From Firmicutes bacterium UBA1422 (GTDB lineage Bacteria; Bacillota; Clostridia; Peptostreptococcales; Anaerovoracaceae), in contig DBPK01000003.1 of assembly GCA_002304835.1 (NCBI GenBank), positions 12,022 to 39,310 of the forward strand: a DNA stretch of 27,289 nucleotides, in the 5' to 3' direction. The notes under the pieces were generated by a model. The model saw nothing but the letters and a program-made list of their open reading frames with translations, had not been told where the DNA came from and did no database searches. Position numbers and translations under genes: made by a program. Positions 16,717-23,023 of the stretch are shown here, piece by piece (position 1 is the stretch's first letter; every line of letters begins with the position of its first letter).

Positions 16717-16722
16717 CAGTCC

Positions 16723-17253
16723 ATGAAGAAGTATGATACAGTTGGGGAAGTAATGATCACCCAAGAGGAAATAAGAGAAAGGGCAGCAGAGATAGGTGAG
16801 CAGATCACCAGTGACTACAGAGGAGAAGGAGTCATACTGATAGGCATATTAAGGGGCGCTGTACCCTGGATGGCCGATGTAATGAAGCATATAGCTCTGG
16901 ATGTGGAAATCGATTTTATAGCATGCAGCAGTTACGGAGCCACTACAAAGACCAGCGGTGTAGTAAAGATAAATAAGGATCTTGATTCCGACATCGAGGG
17001 TAAAAATGTTATAATAGTCGAGGATATCGTGGATTCGGGAATAACGCTCAATTACCTTAAGGGTTATCTTGAAAACAGAAAACCAAAAAGTATAAGAATA
17101 TGTGCCCTTCTTGACAAGCCGGAAGGAAGGAGAGCCGATATAAAAGCTGACTATGTGGGATTCACAGTAGAGGACAAGTTCATAATAGGATATGGTCTGG
17201 ATTTCAATCAGAAATACAGACAGTTACCTTATATAAGCTTTTTAAATGAATAA
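16723..17253 (+). CDS. hpt: Hypoxanthine phosphoribosyltransferase
   Basis: The enzyme salvages hypoxanthine (and often guanine) with PRPP to give IMP or GMP. The 176-residue protein carries the PRPP-binding signature VIIVEDIVDSGITL (96-109), the flexible-loop region SSYGATTKTSG (69-79) and the purine-contacting C-terminal part DYVGFTVEDKFIIGYGLDFNQ. The chosen ATG at 16723 lies 14 nt after the SD AAGGAGG (16702-16708), a rather long distance. The in-frame ATG at 16753 is an alternative that would still leave the domain whole. It lies 6 bp after the DUF1232 gene and 23 bp before pta. Confidence 0.94.
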   Translation: MKKYDTVGEVMITQEEIRERAAEIGEQITSDYRGEGVILIGILRGAVPWMADVMKHIALDVEIDFIACSSYGATTKTSGVVKINKDLDSDIEGKNVIIVEDIVDSGITLNYLKGYLENRKPKSIRICALLDKPEGRRADIKADYVGFTVEDKFIIGYGLDFNQKYRQLPYISFLNE

Positions 17254-17276
17254 CATTTGACGAGGAGGAAAACAGA

Positions 17277-18254
17277 ATGTTTGAAAACCTGATCGAGGTA
17301 TTGAAACAAAACCCCAGAAAAATCGTTTTTACAGAAGGAAATGACCCCCGTATCCTAAGCGCGACAGAACGTCTTTTGAAGGAAGGATTCCTTGAACCTG
17401 TTCTTGTGGGCAGAGTAGAAGAGGTGGACGCCGCTGCAAAAGAGGGCGGATTTAATATTGAAGGGGCACAGATATACGACCCTGCCACATACGCCGGAAT
17501 GGATGAAATGGTCGAGAAAATGGTAGAACTGCGAAAAGGGAAAATGACAGAAGAGGAGTGTAGGGCAGCTTTGCAGAAGGGCAATTACTTCGGTACAATG
17601 CTGGTCAAAACAGAGAAGGCAGATGCACTTCTGGGAGGAGCCACATATTCCACCGCTGATACGGTGAGGCCGGCTCTTCAGTTGATAAAAACAAGACCCG
17701 GAAACAACATCGTATCATCTTCCTTTATCATGGTAAGGGAGCATGAAAACAAAGAAAACGAAATGCTTTGCATGGGAGACTGTGCAATAAATATAGATCC
17801 CAAGGAGGACGATCTGGTTGAAATAGCCATAGAGAGTGCAAAGACCGCAAAGGTATTCGGGATAGACCCCAAAGTTGCCATGCTTTCGTATTCAACAAAA
17901 GGATCCGGTTCGGGAGAGAACGTTGACAAGGTCCGCAATGCCACAGAAAAAATAAAAGAAAAAGCACCGGAGCTGGACGTGGACGGGGAGTTGCAGTTTG
18001 ATGCGGCGGTATCCCCCGTGGTGGCTGAAAAGAAATGCAAAGGTTCCAAAGTTGCCGGAAGAGCCAATACATTCATATTCCCCGACATAAGTGCAGGCAA
18101 CATAGGATACAAGATCGCCCAGAGACTGGGAGGGTTTGATGCGTACGGACCCGTACTGCAGGGGCTCAATGCCCCGATAAACGATCTTTCCAGAGGATGC
18201 AATGCTGAAGAGGTCTATGTGATGGCCATAATAACAGCAGCCTTGAAAGAATAG
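17277..18254 (+). CDS. pta: Phosphate acetyltransferase
   Basis: It converts acetyl-CoA and phosphate to acetyl phosphate and CoA, feeding substrate-level ATP synthesis through acetate kinase. The 325-residue protein is the short form, without the N-terminal regulatory domain of the E. coli enzyme. Typical blocks are KIVFTEGNDPRIL (15-27), LLGGATYSTADTVRPALQ near residue 120, and GRANTFIFPDISAGNIGYK near residue 262. A phosphotransbutyrylase is less likely given these blocks. The start at 17277 follows GAGGAGG (17261-17267). No acetate kinase gene follows, as it often does; it must be elsewhere. A terminator hairpin lies 54 bp downstream. Confidence 0.95.
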   Translation: MFENLIEVLKQNPRKIVFTEGNDPRILSATERLLKEGFLEPVLVGRVEEVDAAAKEGGFNIEGAQIYDPATYAGMDEMVEKMVELRKGKMTEEECRAALQKGNYFGTMLVKTEKADALLGGATYSTADTVRPALQLIKTRPGNNIVSSSFIMVREHENKENEMLCMGDCAINIDPKEDDLVEIAIESAKTAKVFGIDPKVAMLSYSTKGSGSGENVDKVRNATEKIKEKAPELDVDGELQFDAAVSPVVAEKKCKGSKVAGRANTFIFPDISAGNIGYKIAQRLGGFDAYGPVLQGLNAPINDLSRGCNAEEVYVMAIITAALKE

Positions 18255-18287
18255 AAAAAGAGAATATCAGCTTCTTTTGAGATATTC
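18255..18287 (-). terminator. Weak intrinsic terminator at the end of deoC
   Basis: On the minus strand GAATATC (18287-18281) pairs with GATATTC (18268-18262) across a 12-nt loop, followed by TCTTTTTC. The stem is short and A/T rich and contains the deoC stop codon, so efficiency is doubtful, but it is the only such structure at the convergent pta/deoC junction on this strand. Confidence 0.35.
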
Positions 18288-18944
18288 GGAAAATATTGAT
18301 ACAGTTGAGCTGGTGCCGAGTCTTTCGGCACCGGCTTTTATCATTTTCTGAGCTGTATCAAGATCGCGGATACCACCGGAAGCTTTGATCTGAATATGTT
18401 TGCCTGTTATATCGTCAAGAGTCGCCCTTATGAGTTTGACTGATTCTATGGATGCACCGTTTCCCAAGAAACCGGTGGAAGTCTTAATAAAATCCGCACC
18501 GGAATCGGCGGCTATTTTTACAGCTTTGATCAGCTGTTCATCTGTAAGCATTCCGGTCTCTATTATAACTTTCAAAATGGCGTCATTATCATATACAGTG
18601 GAGGCTACCTGACCGATATCATCTGCCACATACTTATATCTTCCTTCTTTGAGGGCACCTATATTAAGTACCATATCGATTTCAACGGCACCGGATCCGC
18701 AAGCCTTTTCGGCCTCATATGCCTTTGCCGACATTTCAGAAGCACCAAAGGGGAATCCCGTCACGGCGGCGATCCTTACTCCGGTTTTTTTAAGTTCCTC
18801 TGAAGCCAGACTCACATGACAGGGGTTGACGCAGACCGCGCAGAAATCATATTCTACGGCTTCACTGCAAAGGAGTTTTATCTCTGCCTGAGAGGCATCG
18901 GGCTTGAGCATTGTATGGTCAAAATATTTATTAAAAGGTTTCAT
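18267..18944 (-). CDS. deoC: Deoxyribose-phosphate aldolase
   Basis: A class I aldolase that splits deoxyribose 5-phosphate into glyceraldehyde 3-phosphate and acetaldehyde during deoxynucleoside breakdown. The 225-residue TIM-barrel protein has the complete active site: Asp90 in EIDMVLNIG, the Schiff-base Lys154 in FIKTSTGF, and Lys187 in IKASGGIR. It starts FDHTMLKPDA near residue 8, as usual. The minus-strand start at 18944 has the SD GGAGG just upstream. The ychF stop is 62 bp away with no clear promoter between, so it is probably the third gene of an lgt-ychF-deoC unit. Convergent with pta, its last codons overlap the plus-strand terminator. Confidence 0.95.
   Translation of the reverse strand: MKPFNKYFDHTMLKPDASQAEIKLLCSEAVEYDFCAVCVNPCHVSLASEELKKTGVRIAAVTGFPFGASEMSAKAYEAEKACGSGAVEIDMVLNIGALKEGRYKYVADDIGQVASTVYDNDAILKVIIETGMLTDEQLIKAVKIAADSGADFIKTSTGFLGNGASIESVKLIRATLDDITGKHIQIKASGGIRDLDTAQKMIKAGAERLGTSSTVSIFSEYLKRS
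18309..18339 (+). terminator. Intrinsic terminator of the pta unit, embedded antisense in deoC
   Basis: GCTGGTGCCGA (18309-18319) pairs with TCGGCACCGGC (18325-18335), an 11-bp GC-rich stem with one T-G position and a 5-nt loop, followed by TTTTATCATTTT. On the plus strand this is a strong terminator 54 bp after pta. On the minus strand the same bases code for part of DeoC. An outer repeat TGATACAG/CTGTATCA (18297-18304, 18353-18360) brackets it. Confidence 0.65.
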
Positions 18945-19006
18945 ATCATCCTCCGTGGAAAAATCCGAGCAAAGGGAAAAATCTGAAATCGTTTAGGGTG
19001 GGGCAA

Positions 19007-20104
19007 TTATACATTGAAAAGGAAATGCATAACATCACCGTCTTTTACAACGTATTCTTTGCCTTCTGAACGCAAAAGGCCTTTTTCTTTGGCGGTAGAC
19101 AGACTTCCCTCACATTCCATAAGCTTATCATATGCTATGGTCTCGGCTCTGATGAAGCCTTTTTCAAAGTCCGAATGGATCCTTCCTGCTGCCCTTGGAG
19201 CCTTTGTCCCTTTTTTTATTGTCCAGGCCCGGGTCTCGTCTTCTCCGGTGGTGAGGAAAGAAATAAGATCAAGCAGTCTGTAAGAGGCCTTTATGAGTTT
19301 GTCCAGGCCCGATTCACCGATACCCATCTCTTGGAGAAACATTCTCTTTTCTTCATCATCAAGCTCCGAAAGTTCAGCTTCTAGCTTTGCACATATGACA
19401 ATGACATCAGAACCCTCTTCCATGGCAAAGCTGCGCAGTTTAGTGACATCTTCATTGGTTTTGCCTTCGGATGCTGCCTCATCCTCAGAAACATTTGCCG
19501 CATAAATGACAGGTTTGAAGGATAGAAGGTCAAGAGTCTTCACGAATTCCGAAACTTCATCCTCCATATCCATGGTCCTGGCAGTTTTGCCCCGACCAAG
19601 CCAATCATAAAGGGTCTTTAGGATATCCAGCTCATTTTTCACAGACTTATCGCTTTTGAGCATTTTTGAAGTACGCAGTATACGGCGGTCAAGTACTTCC
19701 ATATCAGAGAGAATCAGTTCTGTATTTATTGTTTCTATATCCGATAAAGGGTCTATTCTACCGTCCACATGAACCACATTGCTGTCCGGGAAACAGCGTA
19801 CCACATGAATTATGGCCTCCACATTGCGTATATGTCCGAGAAACTGATTGCCCAGACCTTCACCTTTGGAGGCTCCTTTTACCAGCCCGGCTATGTCACA
19901 GAATTCTATGGTGGTATGTATGGTTTTTTTTGAATGGTATATGCTGCTTAGTCTGTCCACGCGTTCATCGGGGACTGTGACCACACCTATGTTGGGGTCT
20001 ATAGTGCAGAAGGGATAGTTGGCTGCTTCTGCACCGGCTTTTGTTATTGCGTTGAAAAGTGTACTTTTGCCCACGTTGGGCAAGCCTAAAATGCCTAATT
20101 TCAT
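19007..20104 (-). CDS. ychF: Redox-regulated ATPase YchF (Obg/OLA1 family)
   Basis: YchF is a universally conserved P-loop protein of the Obg group that prefers ATP and associates with ribosomes; its exact role is unsettled. The 365-residue protein has G1 GLPNVGKST (7-15), G3 DIAGLVKGASKGEGLGNQFL near 69-88 and, in place of the GTPase NKxD, the YchF-type NVSEDE near residue 199, which explains ATP preference. The C-terminal TGS domain ends with YVVKDGDVMHFLFNV. The start at 20104 follows AAAGGAG on the minus strand. It lies 22 bp after lgt, with which it appears co-transcribed. Confidence 0.96.
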   Translation of the reverse strand: MKLGILGLPNVGKSTLFNAITKAGAEAANYPFCTIDPNIGVVTVPDERVDRLSSIYHSKKTIHTTIEFCDIAGLVKGASKGEGLGNQFLGHIRNVEAIIHVVRCFPDSNVVHVDGRIDPLSDIETINTELILSDMEVLDRRILRTSKMLKSDKSVKNELDILKTLYDWLGRGKTARTMDMEDEVSEFVKTLDLLSFKPVIYAANVSEDEAASEGKTNEDVTKLRSFAMEEGSDVIVICAKLEAELSELDDEEKRMFLQEMGIGESGLDKLIKASYRLLDLISFLTTGEDETRAWTIKKGTKAPRAAGRIHSDFEKGFIRAETIAYDKLMECEGSLSTAKEKGLLRSEGKEYVVKDGDVMHFLFNV

Positions 20105-20126
20105 TCCTTTTGCTCCTTTATCGGGG

Positions 20127-20882
20127 TTATGATCTTTTCTGTTTCTTGGTGAGAAATATATAAAGTATCCCGCATACGACTATTAGCAGAAGGCTTAAGA
20201 CCTGAGCCTGTCTGAAGGGGCCTATCATAAGACTGTCGGTCCTTAAGGCCTCCACAAAAAAACGTTCTGCGGAATAAAGCATGCCATAAAGCAGTGCGGT
20301 CTGGCCTTTGAATTTCCTTCGGTTATCCACCCATAAAAGAAAGAAGAACAAAAGCAGACACCATATGGATTCGTAAAGGAATGTGGGATGGACTTTTTCG
20401 CCCATGACCATTATGCCAAAGGGCAGATCCGTAGGACCGCCGTGGGCCTCGGAATTAAAGAAATTGCCCCAGCGGGCAATGGCCTGGGCTATGGCAAAAC
20501 CGGGAACTACCGCATCAAGGCCCTCGGGGAAATCTATCTTTTTGACACGGGCCACGATATATGCACCCAGTATGCCGCCTATAAGTGAACCATGAACAGA
20601 AAGTCCGCCGCCTCTGAAGTTTAATATTTGCCAAAGATCGCCGGAATAGTTTTCCCAGGTGAAAACAACATAGTAAAGCCTTGAAAAAACGATGCCGAAA
20701 GGTATGGCAACTATAAGTATGTCAAGGACAGACTCTCTTGATATGCCATGCCGGGGAGCCCTCATATAAAACACAAGACCTCCCGCAAGGATGCCCAAAG
20801 CCATAAGTATACCGTACCATCTTATATCGATCCCAAAAAGTTCAAAAGCCACCGGATCAGGGGCGGTATTATACGAAACCAT
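20127..20882 (-). CDS. lgt: Prolipoprotein diacylglyceryl transferase
   Basis: Lgt attaches diacylglycerol to the lipobox cysteine of prelipoproteins in the cytoplasmic membrane. From the ATG at 20882 the protein has 251 residues and about seven membrane segments. It contains PDPVAFELF near the N-terminus, the GGGLSVHGSL loop (91-100) and the Lgt signature ARWGNFFNSE (136-145), with Ala where many have Gly. The frame is open further upstream to an ATG at 20981. The family normally begins a few residues before PDPVAF, and a good promoter (20889-20917) lies between the two starts, so I chose 20882. No SD precedes any candidate start, which suggests a leaderless mRNA. Confidence 0.9.
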   Translation of the reverse strand: MVSYNTAPDPVAFELFGIDIRWYGILMALGILAGGLVFYMRAPRHGISRESVLDILIVAIPFGIVFSRLYYVVFTWENYSGDLWQILNFRGGGLSVHGSLIGGILGAYIVARVKKIDFPEGLDAVVPGFAIAQAIARWGNFFNSEAHGGPTDLPFGIMVMGEKVHPTFLYESIWCLLLFFFLLWVDNRRKFKGQTALLYGMLYSAERFFVEALRTDSLMIGPFRQAQVLSLLLIVVCGILYIFLTKKQKRS

Positions 20883-20888
20883 ATCTGG

Positions 20889-20917
20889 ATTATACTCTGT
20901 AGCAGGTAAAAAATCAA
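20889..20917 (-). promoter_or_regulatory. Sigma-A promoter of lgt, about 7 nt from the start codon
   Basis: Read on the minus strand, TTGATT (20917-20912) is followed after exactly 17 bp by a perfect TATAAT (20894-20889). The expected transcription start, about 7 nt beyond the -10, falls on or next to the A of the lgt ATG at 20882. Confidence 0.65.
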
Positions 20918-21070
20918 CGCAGAAGCAAATAAGCCCGGAAAAACGAAATGTTGTAACATAGATTTTGCTCATGCCCAACATATAGTGCTCAAGAGGGCAA
21001 AATGGAATAAAATGGCAATCAACAGAAGAAACGAGAGGGGCACAGGCCCATTTTTTGTAGCAAAATGCTT

Positions 21071-21100
21071 GTATTGTGGAGGAAAGTGGTGTATTGTGGA
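21071..21100 (+). promoter_or_regulatory. MraZ-type operator: three GTGG direct repeats at 10-bp period
   Basis: GTGGA (21076), GTGGT (21086) and GTGGA (21096) start exactly 10 bp apart, and the 10-mer GTATTGTGGA occurs twice (21071-21080, 21091-21100). MraZ is known to bind short TGGG/GTGG-type direct repeats spaced at about one helical turn before its own gene, so autoregulation of the dcw cluster is expected here. I could not assign the promoter with confidence; TTGTAT (21069-21074) with TATTGT (21092-21097) at 17 bp is possible and would be covered by the operator. Confidence 0.7.
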
Positions 21101-21152
21101 TTTAGATAAAATAGTACAAGTAGCAGTGTCACTAATTTTGGAGGGAAAAACC

Positions 21153-21557
21153 ATGTTTCTGGGCGAATATGAAAATTCCATAGATGCAAAAAACAGGATA
21201 ATAATCCCTTCCAAGTTCAGGAAAGAGCTGGGAGTAACTTGCTATTTGAGCAAGGGTCCTGATAACTGCCTTACCATATATCCGGAAGCCCAGTGGCAGG
21301 AACACATAGAAAAATTGAGATCGCTGCCGACAAACAAAGCAGGAGCAAGAAACAATCTCAGAAAATACACCTCCAACAGCGGAGAAGCTGAGGTGGATGG
21401 ACAGGGAAGGATAACTATACCTCAGAAGTTCTTCAGGCTCATAGGCTTTGGCAGAGATGTGGTCAGCGTTGGCTGTATAGACAAGATAGAAGTCTGGGAC
21501 AGAGGGGAATGGGAAAAAGTTTCCGGTGTGCCCGATGATGAAGAATATGAAGTTTAG
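21153..21557 (+). CDS. mraZ: Transcriptional regulator MraZ
   Basis: MraZ is a ring-forming DNA-binding protein that usually represses the division and cell wall cluster, including its own gene. The 134-residue protein has two SpoVT/AbrB-like half domains: MFLGEYENSIDAKNRIIIPS at the start and AEVDGQGRITIPQKF near residue 82. The start at 21153 has the SD GGAGGG (21140-21145). The frame is open upstream to 20985, but that extension would run across the operator repeats and is not part of the family. It ends 11 bp inside rsmH. Confidence 0.95.
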   Translation: MFLGEYENSIDAKNRIIIPSKFRKELGVTCYLSKGPDNCLTIYPEAQWQEHIEKLRSLPTNKAGARNNLRKYTSNSGEAEVDGQGRITIPQKFFRLIGFGRDVVSVGCIDKIEVWDRGEWEKVSGVPDDEEYEV

Positions 21558-22515
21558 CCACATGCCGGTGCTGCTCAATGAAAGCATTGAATATCTGAAC
21601 ATAAAAAACGATGGTGTATATGCAGACGGGACCCTGGGTGGCGGAGGCCATGCCGAAAAGATATGCGAAAGGCTGGGATCCGATGGTCTGTTCATAGGGA
21701 TTGACAGAGATGAGGATGCCATCAAAGCCGGCAAAGAAAGACTGAAAAACTATAACTGCAAAAAAATATATGTCCGGAGCAACTACTCGGAAATCAAGCA
21801 AATACTGGAAGAAACAGGCGCTGCCTGCATAGACGGAGCTGTTTTGGATCTGGGTGTCTCCTCCTTTCAACTGGATAACAAAAATAGAGGTTTTTCGTAT
21901 ATGCAGAAAGCGCCTCTGGACATGAGAATGGATCAGGATGATGATTTTTCCGCATACGATGTAGTAAACACATACGATGAAAAAGAACTGGCAGAAATAA
22001 TAAAAAAATACGGTGAAGAAAGATGGGCATCCAGGATAGCAGCTTTCATCGTAAATGAAAGAAAAAAGAAAAAAATCGAAGATACACAGCAGCTTGTGGA
22101 TGTTATAAAAGCAGCTATACCCGCATCCGCCAGGAGAAGCGGGCCGCATCCTGCAAAGAGAACTTTTCAGGCAATAAGGATAGAAGTAAACGATGAACTG
22201 AGCCAGCTTGGAACAGCAGTGGACGCCTTCTGTGACGTTCTGGCTGATAAAGGAAGGCTTTGCGTGATAACCTTTCATTCTCTTGAAGACAGAATAGTAA
22301 AAGAAACTATAAACAAAAGGGCTGATCCATGTACATGTCCACCGGAATTTCCGGTATGCGTTTGCGGAAAGAAAGCGGACATAGTGAAAATAACAAAAAA
22401 ACCTGTGATACCTGATGAAGCGGAAAAAGAAGCAAACCCCAGATCCAGGAGCGCTAAACTAAGGGTGGCGGAGAAAAGGGTGAAGAGTGATGATAACAGC
22501 AGAACAATGGTATGA
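21547..22515 (+). CDS. rsmH: 16S rRNA (cytosine1402-N4)-methyltransferase RsmH
   Basis: The enzyme methylates N4 of C1402 in the decoding centre of 16S rRNA with S-adenosylmethionine. The 322-residue protein begins with the family block HMPVLLNESIEYL, has the SAM-binding loop DGTLGGGGHA (27-36), GAVLDLGVSSFQLD near residue 99, the C-terminal CVITFHSLEDRIVK block near residue 239, and ends with a basic tail (RSRSAKLRVAEK). Start choice is uncertain: ATG at 21535, 21538 and 21547 are in frame and none has a good SD. I took 21547 for the family N-terminus; coupling to mraZ translation is likely. It overlaps the next gene by 26 bp. Confidence 0.95.
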   Translation: MKFSHMPVLLNESIEYLNIKNDGVYADGTLGGGGHAEKICERLGSDGLFIGIDRDEDAIKAGKERLKNYNCKKIYVRSNYSEIKQILEETGAACIDGAVLDLGVSSFQLDNKNRGFSYMQKAPLDMRMDQDDDFSAYDVVNTYDEKELAEIIKKYGEERWASRIAAFIVNERKKKKIEDTQQLVDVIKAAIPASARRSGPHPAKRTFQAIRIEVNDELSQLGTAVDAFCDVLADKGRLCVITFHSLEDRIVKETINKRADPCTCPPEFPVCVCGKKADIVKITKKPVIPDEAEKEANPRSRSAKLRVAEKRVKSDDNSRTMV

Positions 22516-22921
22516 ACAACAGACAAATTATACAAAATACGGATTTGACATGAAGCCGAGATCCTCCTCGGAAAGACCCAAAAACAGCAGCGGTGTAACG
22601 GCAGCTGACAGGAAAAGGCTTATGTTCCTGGTGGTGGTCGCAGGGCTTATTTGTATTGGCATAATAATATCTTCCGCATATGCGGCGTCTGTGGCATTTA
22701 CCAACAATCAGCTGAAAGAACAGAATGCAGCCCTTCAAAGCGAAGTCGAAACTCTGGAAATAAAGATACAAAGTGCCAATAACATAAGAACCATTGAAGA
22801 AAAAGCTACCGGTGAACTTGGCATGGTTTATCCCGAGGGTGAGCAGTATATTGTCTTGTCGGGAGAAGAGAAAACCGCTGATGATTTTGGAAGCCTACTA
22901 AAAAAACAGGCGTTCCAGTGA
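22490..22921 (+). CDS. ftsL: FtsL-like septum formation protein (short bitopic coiled-coil protein)
   Basis: The 143-residue protein has a charged cytoplasmic N-terminus, one membrane segment (about 45-66, LMFLVVVAGLICIGIII) and an outside leucine-containing coiled coil (about 72-98, NNQLKEQNAALQSEVETLE). This layout and the place between rsmH and a class B PBP are those of FtsL, which links the divisome to the septal transpeptidase. Sequence conservation in the family is very low, so the name rests mainly on topology and position. The start may be GTG at 22487 or ATG at 22490; an SD-like AGGGTG precedes both. A terminator-like hairpin follows 31 bp after the stop. Confidence 0.75.
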   Translation: MITAEQWYEQQTNYTKYGFDMKPRSSSERPKNSSGVTAADRKRLMFLVVVAGLICIGIIISSAYAASVAFTNNQLKEQNAALQSEVETLEIKIQSANNIRTIEEKATGELGMVYPEGEQYIVLSGEEKTADDFGSLLKKQAFQ

Positions 22922-22951
22922 ACGGCAGCAGTAACTGAATAAAAAGGATCG

Positions 22952-22995
22952 GTCAGACAACTTAATGAGGAAAAAAGTGTTTGTCTGGCTTTTTT
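22952..22995 (+). terminator. Terminator-like hairpin (possible attenuator) between ftsL and the PBP gene
   Basis: GTCAGACAA (22952-22960) pairs with TTGTCTGGC (22981-22989), 9 bp with one T-G position, and six T follow at once (22990-22995). The 20-nt loop contains an ATG (22965) opening an 11-codon frame, MRKKVFVWLFY, that runs through the 3' arm and T-run and stops at 22998-23000. I see no promoter between the T-run and the PBP start at 23024, so transcription of the PBP gene must read through; partial termination or attenuation is inferred. Confidence 0.55.
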
Positions 22996-23023
22996 ATTAG
23001 AAAAGCGGAAAGAAAGGCAAAAA

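Noticed and set aside
21037..21056. GGGC/GCCC mini-hairpin followed by six T upstream of mraZ
   Set aside because: The stem is only 4 bp, too short for a terminator, and no gene on the plus strand ends before it.
20985..21152. 56-codon upstream extension of mraZ
   Set aside because: It would run across the MraZ operator repeats, lacks family similarity, and a strong SD (21140-21145) supports the start at 21153.
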